In this document: piece by piece, positions 34,405 to 47,435 of the stretch
Layout: each line of letters opens with the position of its first letter
How positions within the stretch are numbered: position 1 is the first letter of the stretch
Assembly: GCF_000003605.2 (NCBI RefSeq)
Contig: NW_003108083.1
Location: 515,760 to 579,759, forward strand
Length of the DNA: 64,000 bases
Direction: 5' to 3'
Source: Saccoglossus kowalevskii
Taxonomy: Eukaryota > Hemichordata > Enteropneusta > Harrimaniidae
Made by a program: the position numbers and the translations under genes
Notes under the pieces: generated by a model
Databases searched by the model: none
What the model saw: the letters and a program-made list of their open reading frames with translations, nothing else
Told to the model about the DNA's origin: nothing

Positions 34405-36513
34405 CCCAGATTTTGTCAGACTCTTATAAATTGGTACGCACAATTGCATATGTGTTTCCAGTCATTGCAGTAAATATCGACATACATCAATATTGCATTC
34501 GTAATGTTTTCGTAAGAGGAACTGTCAAAGAGGGATTATATAGTAAATCCTGCAAATTTATTTGTGAAAGTTAAGGTAGAGATGTAGTTTACCTGACAGG
34601 TATTTTAATTAGTTAATTAGGAAACCAAGATGATCTCCTTTGTCCACAAAACTAAATATTTTCGGAAAGCTTATTGTATGAATCTTAAAATTGTGTTAGT
34701 ATTTTTTATGGACACTCTTGTTTGAAATATGCACAAAAATGTGGTTTTTTTGGGGGCAAAAGTGATTTAAAAAAATTTGCTTATAAACCATGCTTCTGTT
34801 TCCTGTCAAAATTGGTTATTATGAAGAAAGTGCCGTTATAAAATGTCTACCAGTTGTCAATTTTGCAGGGCAGCAGCTCAAATTTCACTACTTCGAGTTT
34901 ATACATAAATTAACACCCAGACTAGTTGTCTGTACGATTGTTGTAACACTATTCAACCAAAAACAATGCCCCGACGGCGTTTTGAAGATAAACACATTGT
35001 CAATCATTTGTGAAAATTTCAAAACAAAAGGTCAAAGCGTCTAGGAGCTATTTTTTTAAAGTTCTGGGATGTGCACTAAAAAGAAGCTGAGATAATTGCT
35101 AATTTGCATAACAATTCACTCAGTAAGAAGTTTACTAATGCTCATAATTAAAATGGCTGTAACAGTTCCAAATTTAAATGTATTATCGTTTTGTTATATA
35201 GTGCATAATATGGAAATCCCGTCATTTCTTTTTTTTCACCATGTTTCTTTTTTTAATATTTATTTACAGCCTTGCTAAATCTTGCTAAGCATTCAAAAGA
35301 GAGAATGTTTGCACCTGTTATCTATATTTTAAAATCGTTTTTGAGTATGTTCCACTATTCACAATTCTACAAAATGTTAACAGTCTATAGCCAAGACTGT
35401 TTGGATAATAAAAAGCAAAAAAAAATGCACTCCCAAGTGCCCACGAACCTGCATCTCTACCTGCAACACCAAACGTTGCTTTCGGCAGAATTTCACATTT
35501 ATTTTCAAGTACCTTACTTTTCAGACAGCGATACTTAAATTAAACTGGTGAACGTCTCTTCTCAATTCACACACACAAAACATTCACTACGCACAGCTGC
35601 ACCACTGTAGAGATTGATTAATTGCTTGTAAAGTGTCTGTAACTGAATCAAATTATATTTCTTCTAACAGGCCTGCCATTTCTCATAGCTTTATCTTTGA
35701 ATGTTACAGTTCATTCTGTCGCCAAAATGCTTACTAGTCTGGTCTTTAACTAACAAAAAAAGCACGACTATACCTTTTGATTACGTAAATTAATGTTGAA
35801 AATACATATTTTAATTTTCCAGAAGACGAAATAATTTCATCATATCTATAACCACTTGACTAAAACTAATGCAAATTACATTGCTTTATAGAATGTTTGA
35901 TTTCTTGGTTAATGGTGGAAGGTTAAAACAAATCCGGAAATATCAAAATTCGTTAAACCTAATTAAGTGTTAAGAAAGAGAGTGGCACCATTTTAAAGTT
36001 CGAAAGACATATATGCAAATGTGACCCTCGTTCGGAAGGTTTTTACCTCATGGAATTGTTTCCGTATGACATTTTAGATCAAGAAGTGGCATAGCTGTCA
36101 TTTGAAATAATCTGTGTAACAAGGTCATATTTACGTATACCACACACAGATGAGAATAAGATGAGATAATCATGATATTGAAACGGTGTAGAACATTGGC
36201 AAGAATAGAATCCCTTTAATGCTAAGTTCAGTTGAATGTATTATTGGAATTTAGTCACTGAATTAAGATTGTTATAATAAAAAAAATAAATATGCCGTAC
36301 AAATGTGTACGGTTATTCTATATATTTTATCCAAAGACACCAGAGAATATAATTCTTCAACAGGTAACTGTGGTCGTGTCTTCGACGTGCATGATTACAT
36401 TCGAGTATTCCAATTTACAACGCACACTACCAATAAAATGTAATGAAATAATAATATTTAATAATATAATTTTATTTTCTAATAATTGTCATGCAATAAA
36501 TATATACAATTTA

Positions 36514-36645
36514 CATCTTAATGGCTTAAATGTAATAAATGACGTCACTGATGATAAAAGTAGCATCGTCCATCTTTTTCATCTTAATGACTTAAATGTA
36601 ATAAATGACGTCACTGGTGATAAAAGTAGCATCGTTCATCTTTTT
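36514..36645 (+). repeat. 66-bp tandem duplication, each unit with a perfect CRE (TGACGTCA)
   Basis: Units 36514-36579 and 36580-36645 differ at only a few positions. Each contains TGACGTCA (36540-36547 and 36606-36613). The period is 22 codons, so one plus-strand frame stays open across both (LNVINDVT.DKSSIVHLF twice), but no gene is recognised around it. Confidence 0.8.
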
Positions 36646-37014
36646 TTCGTCAAACCATTTGCTTCGTATATTAATCACTCTCGATAATAATTGGTAACCT
36701 AGGAGATGAGTGAAAGATTATTTCGGAGAAATAAGAGTTGGGAAACTATACGGCGTCGCCAGGTTTATTTATAATTGTGCCGGGCTCTTAAAAACCATGT
36801 AGGCATGGTACAATTAGGATCAAAATAATGATGAAAATAATCGTGGAAGTTATAATAAGTCCAGAATAGATCAGTTTTGATAATTTTCTAATAACAACCC
36901 GGCAATCAGTTTGGTACAAATTATTGCTGAGTATCGTATAATATGTCTAGAATTAGTATTCGGAATTGTATTAACTCGAATAATTCTGTTAGTTTCAGAT
37001 GTCGACTAAATGCA

Positions 37015-37440
37015 TTTGTGATATAAATCAGTGTATATGTGAGACGTAATTTCAAAACCGTGAACATCAATGCCTTTCTCCTTTGTCTCAAGGCAATTTT
37101 ATACGGATTGTGAAATTGCCATTAAATGTTTGAATAAATGGTAGAAATATGATTATGAACCACAATAAATAAAAACACCAGTAGTTCAAAACAATTGCAA
37201 TTTATTTTAATGTACCCTGTACAGTATATGATAAAAACTTCATTGACTGGATACGGCTTTTGCGGTCCTCTGTCGTACGACTAACGCAATCTCGTGCATC
37301 CGCTGTACAACTTCAGGCCACGTCTGTATCTAGCCCATGAAGATTATTGGAAGCTTTCAAATGGATATAAGGGATAGACAGGATATCAAACTGGTGACAC
37401 TGTAATATCCGATTTACTAAATTTGTGTAGTAATTTTCAT
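37015..37440 (+). repeat. Dispersed repeat, copy 1 (pairs with 44200-44560)
   Basis: Shares ordered blocks with the copy in the transporter gene: TATATGTGAGACGTAATTTC (about 37035) and, near 37365, GGATATAAGGGATAGACAGG then ATATCAAACTGGTGACACTG. Divergence is about that of an old repeat. Confidence 0.55.
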
Positions 37441-37864
37441 TTGCTCCGTGTCGAAGACCTTACTCATGAATGTCTCATAAGTAGCGTCATTCATGGTATA
37501 TTCTCTATACATACATTAAGTCACGATCATGTGATGACACCATATCATATGTTCCCCATTCAATTCCGAGACACTGCATGCTTGCATTAATGTAACGTGT
37601 ATTTCTTCGAAATGCGATCATGCCACTTATGATTTGTCAATGCTTCGAATATGACAGCACATTGTGCGACGTAACATCCTCTATAATAAACTAGTTTCGG
37701 GTTTCAAGTGTGCCTGGTATTCTGTTCAAATGGCATAGCAGATTGTAGCCTCGTTCACGTCACGCATAGTCGCCAGCCCGTGTATTTCACCAAGCCATTA
37801 CAAATTCAAGTGACACTAAAACCCGCAATTAGCCTGTTTATCGTTGCTTCTGTCATTCAAACAG

Positions 37865-38605
37865 ATGTTAAAGGAAACATCAAGCCAAACAACATAATGA
37901 AGAAAAAAGCTCCACAAATGTAGGAGAATGCAATTTACAGTTTTTTATATCACTTTTCATTCTCTAGATATTCAACTTTATGTCAGTATTATATAGTCAG
38001 CAATCTTGATTCTCAAGCAAAGGATTATGGGTAAAGTATGACATCATAGAATCTGTTGTCAGAAATTGGAATAATTATTTCATCTATAACATGAGAAATA
38101 GTGATGCGAATTAGTTCAAATTTTAGTTGTGCATATTACTCATGTATATTGGAAATTAGAATATTACAAATACACATAAAGTGAAGATATTGCTAAAAAC
38201 GTTGGAAAAATAAAAATCGATACTTTTGTCGTAAAATATAGGATGACACTTTTTTGTCCCTTTTTGTGGCCAACATGTAATATATCACCTATATATTAAC
38301 CTACTCACATTGGTAAATTGTATACAAATTTAAGCATTTGCTAGAAAAACATAAAAATACATTTTCAGTTATGTCTCCTTGACAACTATTTTATAAACAT
38401 GGATGGCACCAGCACATGTATGCTATCAATTTCTAAATTTTCAGCCAATTTGATGTTCAACTTTTGAAGTAATAGATGATATCATTTTCTCAATATCTAG
38501 AGAATGAAACGTGATATAAAAAACTGCAAATTGCATTCTCCTACATCTGTGGAGATTTTTCTTTAGAGGTCATTATGTTGTTTGGATTAATGTTTCCTTT
38601 AACTG
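37865..38605. mobile_element. Foldback element just downstream of the transporter stop codon
   Basis: The segment 37868-37975 is an inverted copy of 38490-38603 at high identity. Shared words are AAAGGAAACAT.AA.CCAAAC, AACATAATGA, CCACARATGTAGGAGAATGC, TTTTTTATATCAC and CATTCTCTAGATATT. About 520 bp separate the arms. The outer arm begins only about 35 nt after the SLC7 stop codon (38640), so the whole element probably lies in the 3' UTR, where the RNA could fold into a hairpin stem of about 105 bp. No transposase is present; a MITE-type origin is inferred. Confidence 0.75.
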
Positions 38606-38639
38606 TATTACATACAAGATGCAATAGACTATGGTATGC

Positions 38640-38818
38640 TTACATATTGGACAGTAGTGGAGCACCTTCGTTGTCCGTTTTATCTACATTCATTTTAACC
38701 GCCTCAGCTCCGTCATCTGAGTCATCGTCTGAGTTTAGAGCCTCGTTCGCAAACGTTTCTTTCAATCGTAATTCCTCCGAGCTGTTCCAAATACCATACC
38801 CAAAATATATACAGAAAC
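38640..38818 (-). CDS. SLC7A: SLC7 exon 11: last helix and cytoplasmic tail
   Basis: Residues 564-622 and stop TAA. Opens after GTACGTTTCAG. Encodes [15 protein letters not shown], the typical end of CAT TM14, then an acidic tail with [10 protein letters not shown] and GAPLLSNM. The 3' UTR beyond it runs into the foldback element. Confidence 0.93.
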
Positions 38819-41800
38819 CTGAAACGTACGACCATAAACGCTGTACTCGGTTATGAAGAGGTGATTGGATAATCAGCTTTACGAATAGTAGTGTGTTATT
38901 TCGGGGGATAAATTGTATTTCGATGAATCTACGTCTACGAATATTGACCTAATTTACGCCAATTATACAACATGCATTCAGTAAGTAAATATAGTTATGG
39001 CACAAACAGTGACGCCGTATGTTTTGTTTTTCGCCGTTTGTTTTAAGCAATAAACCATCGACGGCATGTTATGTTGAGATATACAACTCCCTTCATTGAA
39101 TACTTGTAAGATACTTAGCAGTTTGTTCAGAGAGAGAGTGCGAGTCATGTGATGTGTCACTATTCAGTCCCAAATAACTTACCGATTGACATCCATATTG
39201 AAAATCGGATCCACGTTGCATATGACAGTTTTAACATCAGGTAAATATTAATAAACATACTGATTATAGGTAGCAATGGTACTGCAGGGGCCTGCAATGT
39301 ATAAGGTACAATCTATGTTATCAACTTTAAACATATTTAAACTATGGTGACCCTGTCTCTTGTTATATAATATTATTTCATTTATCATAGTTTGTTTTAA
39401 TAAGAATACGCACTGTCATAATTAATTTTAAATACAAACAAGTTTTAGGATTAAAACAGCAGAGGGGAAAACAGTCTACCAAAAATCCTTGATTAATGTA
39501 AACATTGGTGTTTAATTTGTCTATAATTAGTTTAAGGGACATAATTTCCTGTTGGTTTGACAGAATGAACATTTGTGGTTGTATGTAATGTTTTATTCAT
39601 TCATAGAATATATTGAGAACAGAATGTCTATACCGGATGCAAAATATCTGTCTGCGAAGGAGGTGTTATTCACAATGAGGCAGAATATAATGCTTGTCGC
39701 ATATCAGGGGCAACAAATATGTTAAGGCGCAGTGGTCGTCGCGCTACGCATGTGCCGCATTTGTGTTGATAAACACTGGTTTTCCCACAATCCAATGCGC
39801 TCTTCAAATGAAAATCACAAGTATGAGGTTTGACTTATGCGCGACTTGCACTGATTACCGCCGGTGACTCCTTCGATACCTTCCAATCAATCGAAAATTA
39901 CCTAATTAAAGCTTGGAAACGTCTCACTTCCTACTCATTTGTACACAAGTCAAAGTCGCCATCTTTGTTTATATGAGACCCATATATATCGCGCATGCGT
40001 GGCGCAATGACTACCATCTAAGGGGCTATAATTAATATTGAGAGCAGAATGATAGTTTCCGAGGAAGATGATATTCACTACATATATTGGGAGCATAAAA
40101 TTAGCAGATCTCTTTTGTTATGAGTATAATACGGGTACAATAACGTATTGCAAGGGGATACAATTCATGGCACTTATTGTGGGCATAATATTAGTTGGGT
40201 GGGAATAATTCACGGACATATACTGAACTCAGAATATCTTTATGTGATGGAGTATAATGCATAATTCATCTTGGGCCCAACCCTGTTGGTTGCATTCCAA
40301 TATGTCATATATTCTGCTCCTAATATGTGCCCTGAAATACCCCCTCCCTCAAAGCAATATTTAGTCTTCAATGTGAGCCCTAACTTATACACTTGGACAA
40401 TATAGGTGACAAATGGTGGAGTTTGTATTAACACCTGTATAACGACATTTTGATAACGTGAGGCCAAATTTTGTCAAACCAACCTTCTTGTATCATACCT
40501 ATGAAATCCGATTTATTCCGAAATATTCATTCTAAAATGCTCAAAAGTATCCAATGGAATTTCAGCGCAATGTATGAAATGTCAAATGTCATGAATAATC
40601 TGTTATGTAAAATTAGAAAATGCAACTAAGTCTGTATATACATAATTTTCCCGTCAATGTATGCGTTACTCTTAGTTCGCACAGAATCGTGCTCGCTTGT
40701 ATGCAACATGGCAAGTCCAAACTCAGTAAAATAAAACGTATTGTACGTATTGTCATTATGTAAATTGTAAATTAAGTAAGTAAATTGTTGTACATTAATT
40801 AATTAATTGATGAATTATGTAAAAGCACGCGTGTATTTATGAATTATGCATACACACCGAACGTAATATTTGTGGTTGTCATAAATCACATTACCATGTT
40901 TATCGGTTTATTGCGTGCAGTTATACAGTTGCCTGGCAACATAGAACAACATTCTCTCGTGCGTTTCATTGCCATATTTTTAGTATTTTAAAATAAATTA
41001 TTATGTTTTGAACAATTCCAACACTGTTGCATTTTTGTCACATATTAAAACATGGATTTTAGAAATAACTTATGATACCCCATTAGTCACGATATATGAT
41101 TACGTCATTCCATGACACCAGCTTACAATTGAAAGAAATCATTATATCTTCGTCATAGAAACTAATTGTAAACGTGTTGACAAAATGATCTCCATTACTA
41201 ATTTTAAAATACAAACATCACTTTCTCAAAAAATAGGTTCGTGATCTCAGTTCTATTTAAGTCAATATCCTTATCGATCGAGCGTGCAATTATAAAAATG
41301 AATGCGCTAAGTGGATTAATAAAAAGAGATTAATTAGGTTGCGCTGCACACATTGAATATTAACGCCTCTGGCATCATCGTGATTTTCATTGAGTGTGTT
41401 TATTGCGATAATTGTTATATCGCTGTTGGGCAACTCTAAAAGATGGCGTTTGTAAAGCTACCTCGTGGATTGGTTAAAAAGAGTGCTAATTTAAACTAGG
41501 AAGTACATGTAATTGGTGCAAAACATTAAAATGACCTTCAGAAATAGATAAACTGCATGTGTAACCCTTCTCCCGCTTTCCACGAGATTTTCCAGGCATT
41601 ATGACGCTTTATAATAGTGTAAAATGCCGACATTTGCACCCTCCATCGAAGTTTAACGTGGTTTCCGATAAGAAATGCCCATATGTTGGTGCGCTTAACA
41701 TTTACTTACGAAATTCTAGATTCTTATTTACAACATTTTTTGGAATACGCATGTGGTCATTGGCTGCTCCCAAAATTGGGGAGGGGGTCACTGTGTCTTT

Positions 41801-44800
41801 TAGAAGTATAGTGTTGATTTTGGTTTGCTTTACGTTAACAAACCAAGTTTTAACATAACGCTTTAATTCTGTGTCAGAGTAACTGTCATCGCTAAATGGC
41901 GATACCTGAGAGCATGTTGCATAGATTAATTAGTCAAATAAAAAAAAAAACATTATATAAAAAATAATTACCTTAAATGTCAAACCTCTTGTATTTTGTG
42001 GCTGTTTCGATATCGCATATAGACTTACAAGTATGCATATACCGAGGGTAATAGCTAGTATTATTGCCCACCATTCCCCGTGCGCTAAATTCGACTCGGC
42101 GAAAATCATAACTGAACAAAACATGAATATTAGGGCCCCTGGAACATAAAGAAAAAATAAATTTAAGATTATACACTTGATAATGAACACCGACATGGTT
42201 AACAGGCGTTTGTAAGAGGGTTTAACCACGTGTTTGATCAAGTACTTGTTTTGCATTCCCCACGATAAACACAGCGTTGTTGCATCGTTTCGCGGTTTTA
42301 TGTTTATACATGATATCACCGCGGCAAGGATACCTATTTCCCGGAGTTGTTTATATTATTTATATCATAATGATTAATACGTCTTCGTTATTGATACATA
42401 ATTCTACGTAATATGATATCGCTTGCTATGCCATTATTATTGTTTATTTTGAATCTTACAGGTTAGAAAACGGAAATAACGACGCAATCGATATGGGCCA
42501 AATCCAACAAATTGAAAATAGTACTCAGTATTCAGAAGAGATGCCAACCTACGCTAACCATCTAATATAAACACTCGTAGCCATAGTTTAGGCCTTACTC
42601 TGACCTTAAACATTATTGGGGTCACAAAACAAAACATACACACCGCACTGAACGCAGATAAATGCTCCATTGAGTATGACGCCAGTAAGGCAAAAGTCAC
42701 GTGGCCACGAACTATGTTAATCGTCTTTACTGCGTTGTTTACTTACCGAGTATAGACGTTGCATACGTGACAATTGATGACGATAATTCTGACGGAGTTG
42801 AAGTATTGGAGGCAAAACATTGCCCGAGCACGTCAAGAAGTGTGGGCGTCGTATCGGGTCCCGGGTGATGTAAATGAGAGAGGGTTGGTTTACCAGTATC
42901 ACATTCATATCTATAAATAAGCAATATATTATGTATTCATCAAAATCAAATGTGATTTTCTCCATTTTTTATCTAAAATTTGTCAGAAGTTTATCATCAT
43001 TTTATAAGGTGAAGATATTATTGACATTGAGTCGATGAAATCAAAAAGTGCAGTGCGTCATATATTAGGAACACAAAGACACACGTGTGAACTAATAATA
43101 AAACCCAATTTAAAGGGCGGCAGTCGTTGTGCCGCGTCCTGTTCGATATGGGACTAATAGCGACGTATACAACGCGTGTAAAATACATTGTTTATTTATA
43201 TGAAATTCGAACACGCGCTGCGCGACTTGTAAAGTACAAATAGACAGGTAGCTGAGAGCATGTAAACATCACCTAAACAGTTAGCTCAATATTTCAAGTT
43301 GTAATCAGCACATAGACACAGTTAGATTTGAACATATAAATGCCACCTAGACAGCTAGTTATGTACATGTAAACATCACCTAGACAGCTCCTATGGTCTT
43401 GTATAAGCAGTACATAGCTGCCAATGCACTATGTACTTTGAAACATCGTTAGGACAGCTTGAAGTTTGTTATTTTTCTGGCTAATTTAACTAAAGATTGG
43501 TTTTGCTCAGTATTATATGAAAATAAAAATACGAACAAACCGTCTAATATAATTATTTTTAAACGATTAACCATTGAATAGTTGTGCTCAGCGATGTCAC
43601 CGCACACTGGGTGACGTCAAACTAGTATTACTGAGATTTTCCTTACCTTAAAATTAAAACGCACACTGATACTATGGTATACGCTAAAAGTGTTCCTATT
43701 GACATCATGTCTACTAACTGTTTAATTTCAAAAAACAGAGCCATTAACCCTGTTAACAAAAACAATAGATTAAAAACGCTATAATCAGAGGAACATTTCA
43801 TACAAAAGAAAAGAGTTCGCGTACTACAATACACATGCATAAATAAATTGTAACATTTCCTTAAAGTGACAACGGTGTATTGCGTATACAGAGAATGTCT
43901 CAACTGTGTAGCCTTTCCAATGCCCAAGTGATCCCGTGACGTCATACTGACGTAGGTAGACAAACGAAGTATCATATGAGACAATTTTATTTCATTGTTA
44001 AAGTAAAAATTTCTAAAATAAATACCATAGAACAAAATAATGAATAATATAATAAAAACGTGGTAATCTGATTGGCAAATGCACAAAGATCAAATGTTCA
44101 CACCCTGACTACCTATAACAATAAATGCCAATGTTGGTGGTTCGAGCAATATTTTTTGAATTACTGTTAAAATTATATCAATAGACTATTTCCGGTCGTT
44201 TCTAACATAGATATAAGTTGCATATATGTGAGACCTCATTTCAAGTTGTAAAAACGTCAACTCATTCGCACACAAACATTTTTTTTTCATCCATGACTGG
44301 ATTATGATAGGGTCAGGGTGTGAATTGACGCAAGATTAGTAACTATGTTACCAATGCATCACGAAACCGTTAATGTATTGGTGATCCCACAAATAACTAT
44401 ATTCGTGACGCTCCACGATGTATTGAAAATGCGCTCACAAATGACGACTACTATATTTTAGTTTCTAGTCTTTAAAGCTGCGTGGAAACGGATATAAAAT
44501 ACAGACAGGACATCAAATTCGTGACACTGCATTATCAAATTTATAATTAAACTGTATTAAATTTCATTTGTTCATAGCCTTTGGCCTATACGTCACTCGC
44601 TTAATACAATTGTAGGCTCACTCACTCTATTAGTTACAAATGGCGGATGTAATGACGAAATTGGACAACACGTCACGTGACACTGAAAATATTGCTTCAA
44701 ATTAGCAGCAGCAAAAAAAGCACTAATGTATTACGGCCTAAATTAACCACCTTTTCAGTCACATATTCGTGATGCGGACTCATTTTGAGCAAAATAGGCC

Positions 44801-47398
44801 ACAAGTTTGACCCATGAGCATTGATAATGTTTTTATTTCGGTACACGATGCCCGTCTACATTACTTACCCGCAAATATTCCAGACACGGCTGTTGCTACT
44901 AGAGGTGTTCTATAATTGTCATCTACGCGAGAAAAATACCTAAACACTAAACCATCGTTGGCCATTGCGTAAATCACACGTGGCAGAGGCAGCATTGAAC
45001 CCAGCAAACTGGAAACAAATATTGTAATAGGTACATAACAAATTTACTAAAGTTAGTTGATGGTGACTTTTGTTCACCGGGGAGGGCGGGGTATAGCCTG
45101 ATTGACCGGTACACCGATGGTTACCTTCTTATCACCAGAATCTGAAATTCAAACCTTGCGACTTGATAATAGTTAAACACTATTTAAAAGTTTACAGTGA
45201 AGTACATTTTTTACTTGGAATTTGGAATTGGAATTAATTCCAGGTAAATTAAAAAAAATACAGTAATATGAATCTACGTATTTATCAGAATATTCGCTTT
45301 TTACGTGTTGAAAATTGAAATACTGTTTTATTAAAACTTTAGAAATGAGAAAAACATGAATTATTCTTGCCAAATCCCAACATTGTTTCTCAAACAATTT
45401 CGCCATGCTGATTGGAGAATCGTATTTATTGTATGTACTGTCGCTATTATCAATGACAAATATTGGTTACATATAATATAATCATATTTTAACGTTATTA
45501 TAATGTAACTTCAGAATATGTAATACGTACCTCGTTGATAGGCCACATACAGCTCCAATTGTAACGATATACCTTGCCCATTCCCAGCCGATATACTGAA
45601 ATGCGTGCGGTATGGGCGCACCGCTGTCAAGTTCGTAGTAAGGCACCAATAACGTCAGAGCTGATGAGACTCCAAAGTACGAGAGAAAGACGAACGTCAG
45701 GGACAACAGGATACTGACGGGTATGGCTTGTTGAGGATTCTTTACTTCTTCGCCTATTAAGGCAAATAATACGTAAATATGTGAGGTGAAGAAAGCGATA
45801 TTCAAAGTTATGTATGCGTAGTAACTTTCGGGGTTGGTAAACGCACGGTACGACACCGAACGACGGTGCAGTTGTCAATTTCTCAGTGTACATAATCATG
45901 CAATTGTTTACCAAATCCTGATGTGATAGACACACGTTTCGAGAATTATGTCTCGAACGAGGATGAACACAAATGGGAGATTTGATAACGTACACGCTTT
46001 GGGGGATTAAGATATATGTCAAATAATAATGGCGTCGTATTACCTGTAGTAGCTATTGCATCAAATCCAACAAACGCATAAAAACATGTAGCTGCTCCGG
46101 ACATTGTCCCCGAAAATCCAAACGGGAAGAAGCCTCCATCCCCCTGTGTCTCGGGGTCAGGGATGTCTTCTACTTGGATGTCCCAGTAGTAGAAATTAGC
46201 TTTTAATACCGCGGTAACCAAGATAAACAACACCACAACCATATTAATGGATGTAAATACGTTATTGAATCGAGATGATTCCTTGACACCGACCATCAGT
46301 ATAGCTGTGGTGAAAGAAAAAAAAATACGCTGAAAAATACACTATGTCAGTCCGCCTCCACAATCATTTTCTCCACGAAATGTAATGGCCCACTAGCATC
46401 TGACGAAAGGTATCAGTACGTATACCACAGTAAATGTATCATCAAAGTAAAAAAAAATGTTCAATTGATCTAAATTGAAATTCATACACAATACCATCTT
46501 GATTAGAAGTTCAGGCGCCAGGGTACTACCCTATTTAAATTAATTTTCAACATTAGACCGGGTGTAACCCTAACCTGACATGTACTGTAAAATGACTAAT
46601 TTTCACTGGGTTTAAATTTCACTGATTTACCATTTCAGGCACATTCAATGGGTTTTAAATTCACGGTTTCGTCATTTAGATAATGTGTTCTATGCTAAAT
46701 TTTATATATTCACTGGGTTTTAATTTAGCGCATTTCTCCAGTCAGTGAAATAAGCTAAATTAAAACCCAGTGAATAATTACCCCCTTTACAGTATTCGTG
46801 AGTGGCGCCCTCGCCGGCCGAACGGCATTAGACGCAACTCACCCTTCTTTGTAAGACTAGGTGCAAACATTTGCCGATTTGTAGATAACATTTCCAATTC
46901 AGAACGCCTCGGAAATGAAAGGGCAATAGGTGATTTTCCGTACAACTGCGAGATCTCGCGAGATGCATGAAAGACGCGCGTCGAACGTCTGCCGCAAAAA
47001 TCGAACGATTTGATTTTGAATTAGAATTTCTTTATTTCGCAGCTTACATTGACCGGCCGATCTTCGACAGAGGAATATTGCTTCCGAATACCCTCACTTA
47101 ATCGAAATTGCCTATCATCAAATGTGGACAGCACATTATTAAGCTTGGAAATGTCCCCGAAATACTTTCGCGTTTGTCGAATCCCACGCGATGTTTGACG
47201 CGACTACGACGCTATGACCTTTGTTTGTCCTGTTTTTACGTTCGATTTCACTCATAACGCGTGATTCTCGCAGTGAACGTAAAATGGTCTGTTAAATTAC
47301 CGAAGTATTGAAATCAATTGTATTCAAGTCACTAGACGAAAACTATCACGCTTAAACCAAATGGGAGTTCTTCTTCTGTTTCCCGTGCTACAAATTTG

Positions 47399-47435
<37 letters not shown>

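Larger units (their letters stand above)
33300..36510. other. Gene-free stretch
   Basis: It holds the tRNA-like relic at 34020-34085 and the TTAA-ended element at 34264-34404. I found no conserved frame; the plus-strand open frames at 34790-35538 are AT-driven and motif-free. Confidence 0.4.

Noticed and set aside
45173-45406. Minus-strand 77-codon frame between transporter exons 5 and 6
   Set aside because: It is intronic: the flanking exons join in phase without it, and it lacks CAT similarity.
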